A stretch of DNA of 34,737 bases, taken from contig CADCTW010000218.1 of assembly GCA_902805735.1 (NCBI GenBank), positions 1-34,737 on the forward strand. The letters are read 5' to 3'. The DNA comes from an uncultured Gemmatimonadota bacterium (lineage in GTDB: Bacteria; Gemmatimonadota; Gemmatimonadetes; Longimicrobiales; Longimicrobiaceae). Both the position numbers and the translations under genes were made by a program. This document shows positions 1 to 7,903 of this stretch, in pieces; within the stretch, counting starts at the first letter, position 1, and the number at the start of each line of letters is the position of its first letter. The notes under the pieces are model-generated. The model was not told the DNA's origin. It searched no databases and saw only the letters and a list, made by a program, of their open reading frames with translations.

Positions 1-2
1 CC

Positions 3-86
3 ACACCCGCGCCGCCGGCACCGGCCACGGCGCCGCCGGCCCGTCCGCCGGCTCCGGCACCTGCCCAAACGCCGGCGCGCCCCTGA
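3..86 (+). CDS. C-terminal end of a Pro/Ala-rich protein (partial)
   Basis: An open frame enters from the left edge and stops at TGA 84-86. It encodes only Pro, Ala, Thr, Arg and Gln (tail ...PAPAQTPARP). This looks like the low-complexity tail of a larger protein, but such sequence can arise by chance in GC-rich DNA. No function can be given. The fabI start lies 37 nt downstream, so the two genes could be co-transcribed. Confidence 0.45.
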   Translation, partial: TPAPPAPATAPPARPPAPAPAQTPARP

Positions 87-123
87 GCGCGCCGTCCATC
101 GTCTCCCGAACCTGACGAACCCA

Positions 124-912
124 ATGTCCGATGCTTCGCCCCTCTCGGGGCTCCTCGCCGGGAAGAAGGGACTGATCGTTGGCGTCGCCAACCAGAACTC
201 GATCGCCTGGGGCTGCGCCCGCGCCCTCGCCTCCGCGGGGATGGAGCTGGCCTTCACCTACCAGGGTGAGACCATGCGCGATCGCGTCACCCGCACCGTG
301 GCGGAGCTGGGCGACGTGCCGCTGATGGACCTGGACGTCCGCGACGACGAGGCCATCGAGCGCGTTTTCGGGACCCTGCGCGAGCGCTGGGGGCAGATCG
401 ACTTCCTGCTGCACTCCGTGGCCTTCGCGCCCAAGGCGGCCATGGCGAATCCGTTCCTGGAGACGCAGCGCGAAGACTTCCTGGCCGCGCACGAGATCTC
501 CGCCTACTCCCTCGTAGCGCTCTCCCGCGCGGCGGCGGCGATGATGCCCGAAGGCGGAAGCGTCGTCACCATGACCTACTACGGGTCGCAGAAGGCCGTA
601 CCCGGCTACAACGTGATGGGCGTGGCCAAGGCGTCGCTGGAGGCCACCGTGCGCTACCTGGCGGTGGACCTGGGCGGCAGGGGCATCCGCGTCAACGCCG
701 TTTCCGCGGGCGCCATCAACACGCTGGCCGCGCGCGGGGTGGCGCACTTCCGCGACCTCATGCGCATCACCGCCGAGCGCTCGCCCCTCAAGCGCACCGT
801 GGAGCCGGACGAGGTGGGGAACACGGCGCTCTTCCTGGCCTCCTCGCTCTCCACCGGGATCACCGGCGAGACGCTGTACGTCGACGCCGGCTTCAACATC
901 ACCGCCGGGTGA
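124..912 (+). CDS. fabI: Enoyl-[acyl-carrier-protein] reductase (FabI type)
   Basis: Cytosolic NAD(P)H-dependent reductase of the last step of each fatty-acid elongation cycle. At 262 aa it has the usual FabI length. The N-terminal nucleotide-binding segment GLIVGVANQNSIAWG (about residues 16-30) is the FabI version of the SDR glycine motif. Tyr152, Tyr162 and Lys169 lie in TYYGSQKAVPGYNVMGVAKA, matching the Tyr-x9-Tyr-x6-Lys arrangement of E. coli FabI. The C-terminal ITGETLYVDAGFNI block is also typical. No strong Shine-Dalgarno precedes ATG 124, but the family N terminus fits this start. The stop overlaps the next start by 4 nt (GTGA), so translation is probably coupled. Confidence 0.95.
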   Translation: MSDASPLSGLLAGKKGLIVGVANQNSIAWGCARALASAGMELAFTYQGETMRDRVTRTVAELGDVPLMDLDVRDDEAIERVFGTLRERWGQIDFLLHSVAFAPKAAMANPFLETQREDFLAAHEISAYSLVALSRAAAAMMPEGGSVVTMTYYGSQKAVPGYNVMGVAKASLEATVRYLAVDLGGRGIRVNAVSAGAINTLAARGVAHFRDLMRITAERSPLKRTVEPDEVGNTALFLASSLSTGITGETLYVDAGFNITAG

Positions 913-1448
913 CGGCGCCCGCGGTCTTCCTGGACCGCGACGGCACCCTGATCGCCGACCGCCACTACCTCGCCGATCCCGATGGGGTGGAGCTCCTCCC
1001 CGGGGCGGGGGAGGCGGTGGCGCGGCTGAACCGGGCCGGGCTCCCCGTGATCCTGGTGACCAACCAGTCCGGGATCGGCCGCGGCTACTTCACCGAGGCA
1101 CAGTACCGCTCGGTACACGAGCGCGTGGTGCGGGAGCTGGCGGCGTACAATGCGCGCCTGGACGCCGCCTACCACTGTCCGCTGGGCCCCGGCGATCCCG
1201 ACCCGGAGGAGCTTCGCAAGCCGGGGATCGGGATGTACGCGCGGGCGGCGGCGGAGCACGGGCTGGACCTGGCGCGCTCCTTCTACGTGGGCGACCGCGT
1301 GCGCGACGTGGTGGCCGTGGAGCGGGTGGGCGGCACGGCGATCCTGGTGCGCGGCCCGCAGAGCGAGGACGCACCGCCCTTCGCCGCCGTGGTGGACACC
1401 TTGGCCGAGGCGGTGGAGCGCATCCTGGGCGGGGTGGCACGGGGTTGA
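909..1448 (+). CDS. HAD-family D,D-heptose 1,7-bisphosphate phosphatase-like protein (GmhB/HisB-N type)
   Basis: A HAD phosphatase (179 aa) starting at GTG 909, inside the fabI stop. Seen directly: the nucleophile motif FLDRDGT (Asp9 and Asp11), the motif II region VTNQSGIGRG, and the late motif FYVGDRVRDV. These match the GmhB family, which dephosphorylates heptose bisphosphate for LPS core heptose, and the related HisB N-terminal phosphatase. Oddity: canonical GmhB has a zinc loop with several Cys/His residues before the RKP motif. Here that loop reads YHCPLGPGDPDPEELRKP with a single Cys, so zinc binding is probably lost. Substrate is therefore less certain than fold. Confidence 0.8.
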   Translation: MTAPAVFLDRDGTLIADRHYLADPDGVELLPGAGEAVARLNRAGLPVILVTNQSGIGRGYFTEAQYRSVHERVVRELAAYNARLDAAYHCPLGPGDPDPEELRKPGIGMYARAAAEHGLDLARSFYVGDRVRDVVAVERVGGTAILVRGPQSEDAPPFAAVVDTLAEAVERILGGVARG

Positions 1449-1577
1449 CCCGCTGATTATCTTTGTTCAGACGATTTTCCGGCGCTGCAGGGGTCCGAAA
1501 CCTGCAGCGCGCGGCTGGGTAATAAGTGGTTGAGCGGGCGGGAGTTGTCCCGCGCCACACCTCACACGGGGGCTGCA

Positions 1578-1949
1578 ATGCAGACCGATAACGCGACCCT
1601 TCCCAACGATACCGCCGCCGGCCCCATCACGGTGACCCCCACGGCCGTCGCCGAGGTCCGCCGCTACATGGAGGAGCAGGGCGCCACCGAGGCCTCCGGC
1701 CTGCGCGTGGGCGTGCTTCCCGGCGGTTGCTCGGGCTTTCAGTACGGCCTGAACATCGAGGACGAAGCGGGCGAAGACGACATGATCCTGGAGTCCAACG
1801 GCGTCCGCCTCTTCGTGGACCCGTTCAGCCTCCAGTACCTGACCGGCGTGGAGATCGACTACGTCTCCACCTTCCAGGGCTCGGGCTTCACCTTCAACAA
1901 CCCGAACGCCAGCGGCGGCTGCGGCTGCGGAAGCTCGTTCAACGTGTAA
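1578..1949 (+). CDS. A-type iron-sulfur cluster carrier (IscA/ErpA/HesB family)
   Basis: A 123-aa protein that accepts and delivers Fe-S clusters in the cytosol. The three conserved cysteines are visible: Cys in LPGGCSGFQY and the C-terminal pair in GGCGCGSSF. The core (TPTAVAEVRRYMEEQ ... GLRVGVLPGGCSG ... LFVDPFSLQYLTGVEIDYV) is full length. I chose ATG 1578 because a GGGGGC purine run lies just upstream. An in-frame TTG at 1530 would add 16 residues not expected for the family. No suf/isc genes are adjacent, so it may be an ErpA-like stand-alone carrier. A perfect inverted repeat begins 6 nt after the stop. Confidence 0.9.
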   Translation: MQTDNATLPNDTAAGPITVTPTAVAEVRRYMEEQGATEASGLRVGVLPGGCSGFQYGLNIEDEAGEDDMILESNGVRLFVDPFSLQYLTGVEIDYVSTFQGSGFTFNNPNASGGCGCGSSFNV

Positions 1950-1955
1950 AAAGCT

Positions 1956-2027
1956 GGGCTCACACAGAGACACAGAGGCACAGAGAAAAGCATCTTTCTC
2001 TGTGCCTCTGTGTCTCTGTGTGAGCCC
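1956..2027. repeat. CACAGAG-octamer inverted repeat, copy 1 (perfect, 33-bp arms)
   Basis: Arms 1956-1988 and 1995-2027 are exact reverse complements, with the 6-nt loop AGCATC. Each arm holds three octamers (ACACAGAG, ACACAGAG, GCACAGAG) flanked by GGGCTC outside and AAA inside. It fills the gap between convergent iscA-like and pit genes, 6 nt from each stop codon, so it could act as a two-way transcript end. It has no T tract. Confidence 0.97.
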
Positions 2028-2033
2028 GGTCTT

Positions 2034-3092
2034 CTAGGGAGCGATGGTCACCCTCAGCAGCAGGTAGCACAGCGCCGAGATCCCGAACGCCGCGGGGATG
2101 GTGAGGAACCAGGCCCAGACGATGCGCCCCGCGATGTTCCAGCGCACCGCCGAGAGGCGCCGGGTGGCGCCCACGCCCACGATGGCGCCGGTGATGGTGT
2201 GCGTGGTGCTCACCGGGATGCCGAAGTAGGTGGCGATGAAGATGCTCATGGCGCCGCCCGTCTCGGCCGCGAAGCCGCCCACCGGGCGCAGCCGCGTGAT
2301 GCGCGTGCCCATGGTGTGCACGATCCGCCACCCGCCGAAGAGCGTGCCCAGCGAGATCATGGTGTAGGCCAGCAGCTCCACCCAGAGCGGCACGTGGTCG
2401 GCGTTGGGAAGGTACAGGTGCCGCATCCACCCCTGCTGCCCCGCGAACGCCGCGTTCGACGACACCAGCAGGCCCACGATGATCCCCATCGTCTTCTGGG
2501 CGTCGTTGCCGCCGTGCGACAGCGAGAAGACGGCGGACGAGGCGAGCTGCGCCACGCGGAAGAAGCGGTCCGCGAACCCCGCGCTGCTGTTGCTCTTGTG
2601 GAAGACCCACAGCACGATCAGCATCAGCAGCCACCCCAGCGCCATGCCGATCAGCGGCGACAGGAAGATGAAGAGGATCGTCTTCACCCAGCCGCCGGGG
2701 ATGATGGCCCCGAACCCCGCCTTGGCCACCGCCGCCCCCGCGTACCCGCCCAGCAGCGCGTGCGACGACGAGGAGGGGATGCCGTAGTACCAGGTGATCA
2801 GGTTCCAGATGATGGCGCCCAGCAGGCCGCCCATCACCACGCTGGGGGTGACGATGTTCACGTCGATCATCCCCTTGCCCAGCGTCTTCGCCACCGCGGT
2901 GCCCACCACGAAAAGGGCGGCGAAGTTGAAGAAGGCGGCCCAGAACACCGCCTTGACCGGGCTCAGCACCCGGGTGCCCACCACCGTCGCGATCGAGTTC
3001 GCCGAGTCGTGGAACCCGTTGATGAAGTCGAAGGCGAACGCGACGCCGATGATGACCAGGATGTAAAGGACGTTGGCGTCCACGGAGGTCAC
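2034..3092 (-). CDS. pit: Inorganic phosphate transporter, PiT family
   Basis: An integral membrane low-affinity phosphate (metal-phosphate/cation symport) transporter of 352 aa. Both PiT signature repeats are seen: FINGFHDSANSIATVVGT near the N terminus and LSLSHGGNDAQKTMGI in the second half, plus VSTTHTITGAIVGVGATR near the C terminus. Many hydrophobic segments cover the whole length. The start is taken as GTG 3092, which overlaps the stop of the upstream DUF47 gene by 4 nt (GTGA). A longer reading from 3140 would add a basic non-membrane leader inside DUF47. The DUF47-PiT pairing is a classic two-gene operon. Confidence 0.93.
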   Translation of the reverse strand: MTSVDANVLYILVIIGVAFAFDFINGFHDSANSIATVVGTRVLSPVKAVFWAAFFNFAALFVVGTAVAKTLGKGMIDVNIVTPSVVMGGLLGAIIWNLITWYYGIPSSSSHALLGGYAGAAVAKAGFGAIIPGGWVKTILFIFLSPLIGMALGWLLMLIVLWVFHKSNSSAGFADRFFRVAQLASSAVFSLSHGGNDAQKTMGIIVGLLVSSNAAFAGQQGWMRHLYLPNADHVPLWVELLAYTMISLGTLFGGWRIVHTMGTRITRLRPVGGFAAETGGAMSIFIATYFGIPVSTTHTITGAIVGVGATRRLSAVRWNIAGRIVWAWFLTIPAAFGISALCYLLLRVTIAP

Positions 3093-3700
3093 CCGTTCTT
3101 GATGGCGATGCTCTCCAGCACGTGCGACACGTGGTCGCACTCATCGATGGCATCTTCCAGCTTGTCGAACAGCTCCTTCCACTTGATCACCTCGAACGGA
3201 TCGGTCGCGTTGGCGAACAGCGCGTGCACCGCCTCGAAGTAGATCGCGTCGCCCTCCTCCTCCAGCGCCTTGAGCTGGCTGGTGTGCTCCAGCATCATCT
3301 TGGGCTTCTTGAGGTGGTCCACCGCGGCCTGGATGCGCCCGGCGGCGCGGCGCAGCACGTCGGCCAGGCGCGCCGCCTCGGGGCGCATCTGCCGCACGTG
3401 GAACATCTGCACGCGGCGGGCGGTGCCGTCCAGCAGGTCGATCACGTTGTCCAGCCGGCCGGCCAGGAGGTGGATGTCCTCGCGGTCCAGCGGGGTTACG
3501 ATGCTGCGGTCGATCCGCGCGTTGACCTCGCGCGTCATCACGTCCGCCTCGTGCTCCAGGCGCTTGATCTCGGTGACCAGCTCGTCGATGCGCGCGGGCT
3601 CCGCGAACATCTGGGCGATCAGGTCCGCGCAGCCGCTGAGCCGGCGGGCCATGTCGCTGAACATCGGGAAGAACTGCTCGTCTCTCGGAAAGAGGCCCAC
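3089..3700 (-). CDS. DUF47/PhoU-like phosphate transport accessory protein
   Basis: A 203-aa soluble helical protein of the DUF47 (Pit accessory/regulator) family, thought to control the partner PiT transporter. The N terminus GLFPRDEQFFPMF and the helical heptad-rich body (ELVTEIKRLEHEADVMTREV, then DREDIHLLAGRLDNVIDLLD) are typical. I chose GTG 3700 because the reverse strand has GGAGG about 6 nt upstream and because family members begin with this GLFP segment. Longer open reading upstream is low-complexity Arg/Gly/Pro. It is the first gene of the operon. The promoter should lie in 3701-4035. Confidence 0.88.
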   Translation of the reverse strand: MGLFPRDEQFFPMFSDMARRLSGCADLIAQMFAEPARIDELVTEIKRLEHEADVMTREVNARIDRSIVTPLDREDIHLLAGRLDNVIDLLDGTARRVQMFHVRQMRPEAARLADVLRRAAGRIQAAVDHLKKPKMMLEHTSQLKALEEEGDAIYFEAVHALFANATDPFEVIKWKELFDKLEDAIDECDHVSHVLESIAIKNG

Positions 3701-4035
3701 AAATCCTCCGTTGGTGCGTCGGTCGGGTGCGGGACGCGCCGGCGTGCGCCGCCGGGTCCCCTGCGCTCCCGTGTGCCCCGTGCGGGGCGCCCCCCGCCAC
3801 GGGCACGGGCGGGAACGCGCCCAAGCTATGCGCTCGCGTGCCCGCGCGGAAGGAGCAAGGACGCCCGCACCCCCCGCGCGCCACCCTTTCGTTACATCGG
3901 CGTTACCGCGCACCCCGGCGCGGAGCTTGCTCAGGAGCAGTGGGGCCGTCCCCACACGCTTGCAGCCCCCCCGGCGCGCCCGTAGCTTTTTCCGCGCGCC
4001 GCAGCCGCTCCGCACCCCTGATCCCCGGTCGCTTG
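3701..4035. other. Divergent intergenic region between DUF47 and fabG-like genes
   Basis: About 335 bp with no supported gene. It must carry promoters for the phosphate-uptake operon (left) and the reductase (right). I saw the reverse-strand Shine-Dalgarno (3705-3709) but no convincing -35/-10 pair and no clear Pho-box-like direct repeats. Several long frames cross it on both strands; their Arg/Pro/Ala-rich translations look like GC-bias artefacts. Confidence 0.6.
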
Positions 4036-4938
4036 ATGCCGCCTCGTCCCCCCGAGCGCACCGCTGCCCAGTATTCCCCCGCGGCCACCGAGGCCGTTCG
4101 TGTAACGGACCCGGTGGAGCAGCTCCTGGAGGAGATGAGCGAAGAGACGCAGCCCAAGTCGCTGGGCTTCGGCTCCAGCATGCGCGGGCGCGTGGCGGTG
4201 GTGACGGGCGGCGCAACGGGGATCGGCAGGGCCATCGCGCTGGAGTTCGCGCGGCACGGGGCCAGCGTGGCCTTCAACTACTTCGTGTACGATGGCGCGG
4301 AAGAGGTGCGCGAAGAGGCCGAGGCCACCGCGCGCGAGATCCAGCACATGGAGGTGCGCGTGCACCATGCCGCCTGCGACGTCCGCGACGCGGCGGAGGT
4401 GAACCGCTTCGTGCGCGACGTGCAGGAGGAGCTGGGGGGCATCCACATCCTGGTGAACAACGCCGGCATCGCCCGCGACCGCGCCCTCTGGCGCCTCACC
4501 GACGAGCAGTGGCGCACCGTGCTGGACACCAACCTCACCGGCGCCTTCCACATGATCCGCGCCGTCGCGCCCCTCTTCCGCAGGCAGAGCGACGGCAAGA
4601 TCGTCAACGTGTCGTCCGTGCACGGCATCCGCAGCGAGTTCGGCCTGGCCAACTACAGCGCCAGCAAGGCGGGGCTGCTGGGGCTCACGCGCAGCGCCGC
4701 GCTGGAGCTGGGGCCCAGCAACGTCAACGTCAACGCGGTGGCGCCGGGGTACATCCGCACCACCCGCCTCACCAGCGGCGTCCCCGCGGAGATCCTGGAC
4801 ACGGCCCGCGAGCGCGCCGTGCTGGGCCGCCTGGGCGACCCGCAGGACGTGGCCAACGTGGTCCTCTTCCTCTGCTCCGAATACGCGCGCCACATCACCG
4901 GCGCCGTCATCCCCGTGGACGGCGGGCACCTGCTTTGA
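4036..4938 (+). CDS. Short-chain dehydrogenase, 3-oxoacyl-ACP reductase (FabG-like)
   Basis: A classical SDR. The Rossmann motif VTGGATGIGRAIALEFA, the NNAG motif (ILVNNAGIARD), the catalytic Ser in VNVSSVHG and YSASK (Tyr-x3-Lys) are all present, as are the PGYIRT loop and the C-terminal ITGAVIPVDGGH. FabG is the likeliest function (NADPH reduction of 3-oxoacyl-ACP), but many SDRs look alike. From ATG 4036 it is 300 aa, with an N-terminal extension of about 50 residues. An alternative ATG 4135 is preceded by GGAGGAG but with very short spacing, and gives 267 aa, nearer the usual length. The next gene starts inside its stop. Confidence 0.85.
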   Translation: MPPRPPERTAAQYSPAATEAVRVTDPVEQLLEEMSEETQPKSLGFGSSMRGRVAVVTGGATGIGRAIALEFARHGASVAFNYFVYDGAEEVREEAEATAREIQHMEVRVHHAACDVRDAAEVNRFVRDVQEELGGIHILVNNAGIARDRALWRLTDEQWRTVLDTNLTGAFHMIRAVAPLFRRQSDGKIVNVSSVHGIRSEFGLANYSASKAGLLGLTRSAALELGPSNVNVNAVAPGYIRTTRLTSGVPAEILDTARERAVLGRLGDPQDVANVVLFLCSEYARHITGAVIPVDGGHLL

Positions 4939-5537
4939 ACCGGCTGCTCCTGCTCGTCGCCCTGGCCGCGTGCGGCGCCCCGCGCCCCGCGCCGCACGCC
5001 GCGCCCCCGCCGCCGCCTCCCGTCTCCTCCACCGCCGCCATGGACTTCAGGGGGCAGCGCGTGCTGATCCTTCCCGTGCAGTCCGCCGAGGCGGTGGGGA
5101 CGCGCGACGAGGCCACCAGCGAGCTGGTGTTCGCGCTGCGCGAGCGTGACGAGCGCACGCAGTGGGTGACGCCCGACCAGCTTCGCCGCGCGCTGCGCGG
5201 GACCCCCGGGTACGCCGCGGACCCCGGCACCCTTCCCGACGACGCCTTCCTCCACCACGGCGAGCGCACCATCGTGGACCCGCTGGGGAGCGTGGTGCGC
5301 CGCTACTCCGCCCTCACGGACACGCGCGTGGTGGTGATCCCCCGCGCGGCGCGCTGGATCGCGGGGGCCGCGGGCGGGCGGGTGCGCATGTCCGCCGCGG
5401 TGGTGGACGCGCGCAACGGCCGCGTCCTCTGGTTCGGCGACGCCGAGGGCGAGCCGCGCCCCGCCTTCGGGCGCGAAGCGCTGGCCAGCGCCGCGGCCGC
5501 GCTGGCGGCGCGCATGCTGGCGGCGGAGCGGCGCTGA
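4935..5537 (+). CDS. Predicted lipoprotein of unknown function
   Basis: A 200-aa protein whose TTG start (4935) overlaps the fabG-like stop by 4 nt. The start is decided by the signal peptide: NRLLLLVALAACGAP has a basic residue, a hydrophobic stretch and a lipobox (LAAC). A Pro/Ala linker follows, then a compact domain beginning FRGQRVLILPVQSAEAVG. The strand 'VLILPVQ' followed by an ELVFALRERD helix, and the later TRVVVIPRAARW and RVRMSAAVVDARNGRVLWFG, recall CsgG/LpoB-like envelope lipoproteins that describe a variable assembled from dispersed parameters. That likeness is weak. An ATG at 5041 would remove the signal peptide. Confidence 0.75.
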   Translation: MNRLLLLVALAACGAPRPAPHAAPPPPPPVSSTAAMDFRGQRVLILPVQSAEAVGTRDEATSELVFALRERDERTQWVTPDQLRRALRGTPGYAADPGTLPDDAFLHHGERTIVDPLGSVVRRYSALTDTRVVVIPRAARWIAGAAGGRVRMSAAVVDARNGRVLWFGDAEGEPRPAFGREALASAAAALAARMLAAERR

Positions 5538-5633
5538 GCCGCGCGCATCGGTCTTGCACGGCGCATTCTCTTCCCGCGGCGGCAGACGGCCGCCGCGCTG
5601 GCTGACCGTTCCCTGACCCTGGCCGTTCCCACA

Positions 5634-6647
5634 ATGCCGCAGACCGTAACGCTGATCCCCGGTGACGGAATCGGGCCCGACATCACCCGTGCCGTGGTGC
5701 GCGTGCTGGAAGCCGCCGGCGCCCAGTTCGACTGGGACGAGCGGCCGGCGGGCGTCTCCGCCGTGGAGACCCACAACACCCCGCTCCCGCAGGAGACCAT
5801 CGACTCCATCCGCCAGACGCGGGTGGCGCTCAAGGGGCCGCTGACCACGCCCTCCGGGGTCGGCTTCCGCTCCATCAACGTGGCGCTGCGCAAGGAGTTC
5901 GACCTGTACGCCAACGTGCGCCCCGCGCGCACGCTGGTCACCGGCGGGCGCTACGAGGACGTGGACATCGTCCTGATCCGCGAGAACACCGAGGGGCTGT
6001 ACAGCGGGGTGGAGCACTACATCGGCATCGGCGACGACCCCCGCGCCGCCGCCGAGTCCGTGATGCTGGTCACGCGCTTCGGCGTCAACCGCATCCTGCG
6101 CTACGCCTTCGAATACGCGGTGAAGAACGGGCGCAAGAAGGTGACGCTGGCCCACAAGGCCAACATCCTCAAGTACACGCAGGGCCTCTTCCTGGACATG
6201 GGGAAGGAGATCGCCAGGGAGTACGAGGGGCGCGTGGAGTTCGAGGACCAGATCATCGACGCCGCCGCGATGAAGCTGGTGATGGACCCGGGAAGGTTCG
6301 ACGTGATCGTCTCCGAGAACATGTTCGGCGACATCCTCTCCGACCTGATCGCCGGGCTGGTGGGCGGGCTCGGCCTCGCGCCCGGCGCCAACATCGGCAA
6401 GGACGCGGCGATCTTCGAAGCGGTGCACGGCTCCGCGCCGGACATCGCGGGGAAGAACATCGCCAACCCGGCCGCGCTGCTGATGGGGGCCACCCTGATG
6501 CTCGAGCACCTGGGAATGGCGGAGCCGGCCGCGCGCATCAAGGCGGCGCTGGCGGGTGCGGTGCGCGAGAACGACACCCTCACGCCGGACCTGGGCGGGA
6601 GCGGCACCACCGATTCGTTCACCGACGCCCTCATCCGGCGCCTCTAG
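5634..6647 (+). CDS. NAD-dependent isocitrate dehydrogenase (isocitrate/isopropylmalate dehydrogenase family)
   Basis: Beta-decarboxylating dehydrogenase (337 aa) that most likely converts isocitrate to 2-oxoglutarate with NAD+ in the TCA cycle. Seen: TLIPGDGIGPDI at the N terminus; substrate-site Ser80, Asn82 and Arg86 in FRSINVALRK; VRPARTL; RENTEGLYSGVEH; and the cofactor/metal segment FEAVHGSAPDIAGKNIANPA. The Ser-x-Asn pattern with 'ENTEGLYSGVEH' favours isocitrate over 3-isopropylmalate. Homoisocitrate dehydrogenase is a less likely alternative, and no leu or lys genes are nearby. A GC-rich hairpin (5576-5596) lies between the preceding lipoprotein gene and this start. Confidence 0.88.
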   Translation: MPQTVTLIPGDGIGPDITRAVVRVLEAAGAQFDWDERPAGVSAVETHNTPLPQETIDSIRQTRVALKGPLTTPSGVGFRSINVALRKEFDLYANVRPARTLVTGGRYEDVDIVLIRENTEGLYSGVEHYIGIGDDPRAAAESVMLVTRFGVNRILRYAFEYAVKNGRKKVTLAHKANILKYTQGLFLDMGKEIAREYEGRVEFEDQIIDAAAMKLVMDPGRFDVIVSENMFGDILSDLIAGLVGGLGLAPGANIGKDAAIFEAVHGSAPDIAGKNIANPAALLMGATLMLEHLGMAEPAARIKAALAGAVRENDTLTPDLGGSGTTDSFTDALIRRL

Positions 6648-6649
6648 CC

Positions 6650-6967
6650 ATGGCCGAAGCGTGGACGGGACCCTGCCGCGTCTGCGGACGCGAGTTCGGC
6701 GAGAACGAGAAGCCGGACGCCAACGGCTGGTGCGCGAAGTGCCGCGCGCTCCTGGTGTCCCGCTCCACGCGCGTGGCCTGGCTGCCCACGGTCCTCTTCG
6801 CCCTGGGCTTCTACGCCCTGGTGGCGTGGGGCGGGCTGCTGGAGTCGCGCTTCATGGTGGTATGGCTGGCGCTGGGCGTGGCGCTCGCCTGGGTGACCTT
6901 CAAGGTGGCCCGCCGCGTGGCGTTCGACGTGATCCGCTCGCGCATGACGCCCCGCGCGGGGGTGTGA
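6650..6967 (+). CDS. Small zinc-ribbon membrane protein
   Basis: A 105-aa protein of unknown role, starting 2 nt after the isocitrate dehydrogenase stop. Two Cys-x2-Cys pairs (CRVC at about residues 9-12 and CAKC at 28-31) form a likely N-terminal zinc ribbon. Two hydrophobic segments follow (WLPTVLFALGFYALVAW and FMVVWLALGVALAWVTF), with a basic tail. It is probably co-transcribed with icd and the next small gene. Confidence 0.75.
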   Translation: MAEAWTGPCRVCGREFGENEKPDANGWCAKCRALLVSRSTRVAWLPTVLFALGFYALVAWGGLLESRFMVVWLALGVALAWVTFKVARRVAFDVIRSRMTPRAGV

Positions 6968-6968
6968 C

Positions 6969-7193
6969 GTGAAGGGCTTTCTCGCCAACCCCCTGATCAA
7001 CGTCCTCGCCGCCGTGGTGGGCGGCATCCTCCTGGGCTTCGGCGTGGGCCAGCTCTTCCACGCCCCCAGCGTAGGCTCCGGCGTCTCCGCCCTTTCCGGC
7101 CTGCTCCTCCTGTGGTGGGCCATCTTCGACCGCCGCAAAGAGAAACCGGGCGTGCCGGAGAGCGAAAGAGACGGATCGCATACCATAGAATAG
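6969..7193 (+). CDS. Small two-helix membrane protein
   Basis: A 74-aa protein with GTG start at 6969, one nt after the preceding stop. There are two hydrophobic stretches (LINVLAAVVGGILLGFGVGQ and VSALSGLLLLWWAIF), then a charged tail DRRKEKPGVPESERD. No recognised family. Its position directly behind another small membrane protein suggests they work together. The reading ends 4 nt before an inverted repeat. Confidence 0.65.
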   Translation: MKGFLANPLINVLAAVVGGILLGFGVGQLFHAPSVGSGVSALSGLLLLWWAIFDRRKEKPGVPESERDGSHTIE

Positions 7194-7197
7194 AATA

Positions 7198-7266
7198 GGC
7201 TCACACAGAGACACAGAGGCACAGAGACGAAGTTCAACTCTGTGCCTCTGTGTCTCTGTGTGAGCC
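7198..7266. repeat. CACAGAG-octamer inverted repeat, copy 2 (perfect, 29-bp arms)
   Basis: Arms 7198-7226 and 7238-7266 are exact reverse complements around loop ACGAAGTTCAA. It has three octamers per arm with an A-type middle octamer. It lies between convergent stops, 4 nt after the + gene and 9 nt from the - gene. Confidence 0.97.
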
Positions 7267-7275
7267 CTGCTGTTG

Positions 7276-7785
7276 CTAGCAATCCGCGCCGAGGGCGGCG
7301 CCCAGCCCCGCACCCGCGAAGAAGCCGATGTTCTCGAAGCGCGTTCCCCGCTCGCCGTCCACCACCGCGCCGGCGTAGCCCACCACCGACGCACCCACGA
7401 TGCCGCCCATCAGTCCCATCGTGACGCGGCGCAGGCGGCCGCACTTGGCTCCGAGCTTCGGCAGGCCGGAGCCGAGCCCGATGCCCAATCCCCCGCCCAG
7501 CAGGGTGGTGAGCACCAGCTCGGTGGTGCCGCCGAGATCGTCGGCTCCGTCGCGCGTGGCGCGCTTGACGAAGAGGCCGCCCACCGCGAGCCCCGCCGCA
7601 CCCCCCAGGGTCATCCCCGCCACCCCCGTGCCGGCACGCACCAGGATGCGCGTCGGCCGCGGGGGACGGTGCGCGGCGGAATCGGCGAGGGCGGCTTCGG
7701 CCGGGGCGAAGGGCTGCGCGCGGCGCTGCGCCGAGGCGGGGAGCGCGCCGAGAACGAGGACCAGCAGGGCGAGCACGATCTTCAT
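7276..7785 (-). CDS. Exported glycine-rich protein of unknown function
   Basis: A 169-aa protein starting at ATG 7785 with a clear signal peptide, MKIVLALLVLVLGALPASAQ (cleavage after ASA). The mature part has glycine-zipper-like hydrophobic stretches (GVAGMTLGGAAGLAVGGLF, LLGGGLGIGLGSGLPKLG, MGLMGGIVGASVVGYAGAVV). This suggests membrane-inserting or packed helices like those of glycine-zipper envelope proteins. No specific family can be named. It is convergent with the small membrane gene and divergent from the acyl-CoA dehydrogenase. Confidence 0.7.
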   Translation of the reverse strand: MKIVLALLVLVLGALPASAQRRAQPFAPAEAALADSAAHRPPRPTRILVRAGTGVAGMTLGGAAGLAVGGLFVKRATRDGADDLGGTTELVLTTLLGGGLGIGLGSGLPKLGAKCGRLRRVTMGLMGGIVGASVVGYAGAVVDGERGTRFENIGFFAGAGLGAALGADC

Positions 7786-7903
7786 AGGACGAACGCCACG
7801 GTGCGGGGAGCCGCGATGAGCCGCGGGAGGGACGGGAACCACGACAACGCTTCTGTCGTCCGTTCGTGCACGGCATGACCCCGCCCGCCGCGCGCGCATC
7901 TCC

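Noticed and set aside
1445..1473. TTGACC after the phosphatase gene as promoter of the iscA-like gene
   Set aside because: At 16-18 nt spacing the -10 candidates (CAGACG and neighbours) do not resemble the consensus.
1960..3242. Several frames whose ends read HTETQRHRE or LSLCLCVSV as shared protein tails or domains
   Set aside because: These peptides are translations of the inverted repeat. Frames on either strand that run into it gain the same tail, so likeness between such predicted proteins is an artefact.
3270..4934. Long + frame joined to the lipoprotein at 4935-5537
   Set aside because: The upstream part overlaps DUF47 antisense and the fabG-like gene in another frame. The lipoprotein signal peptide places the true start at 4935.
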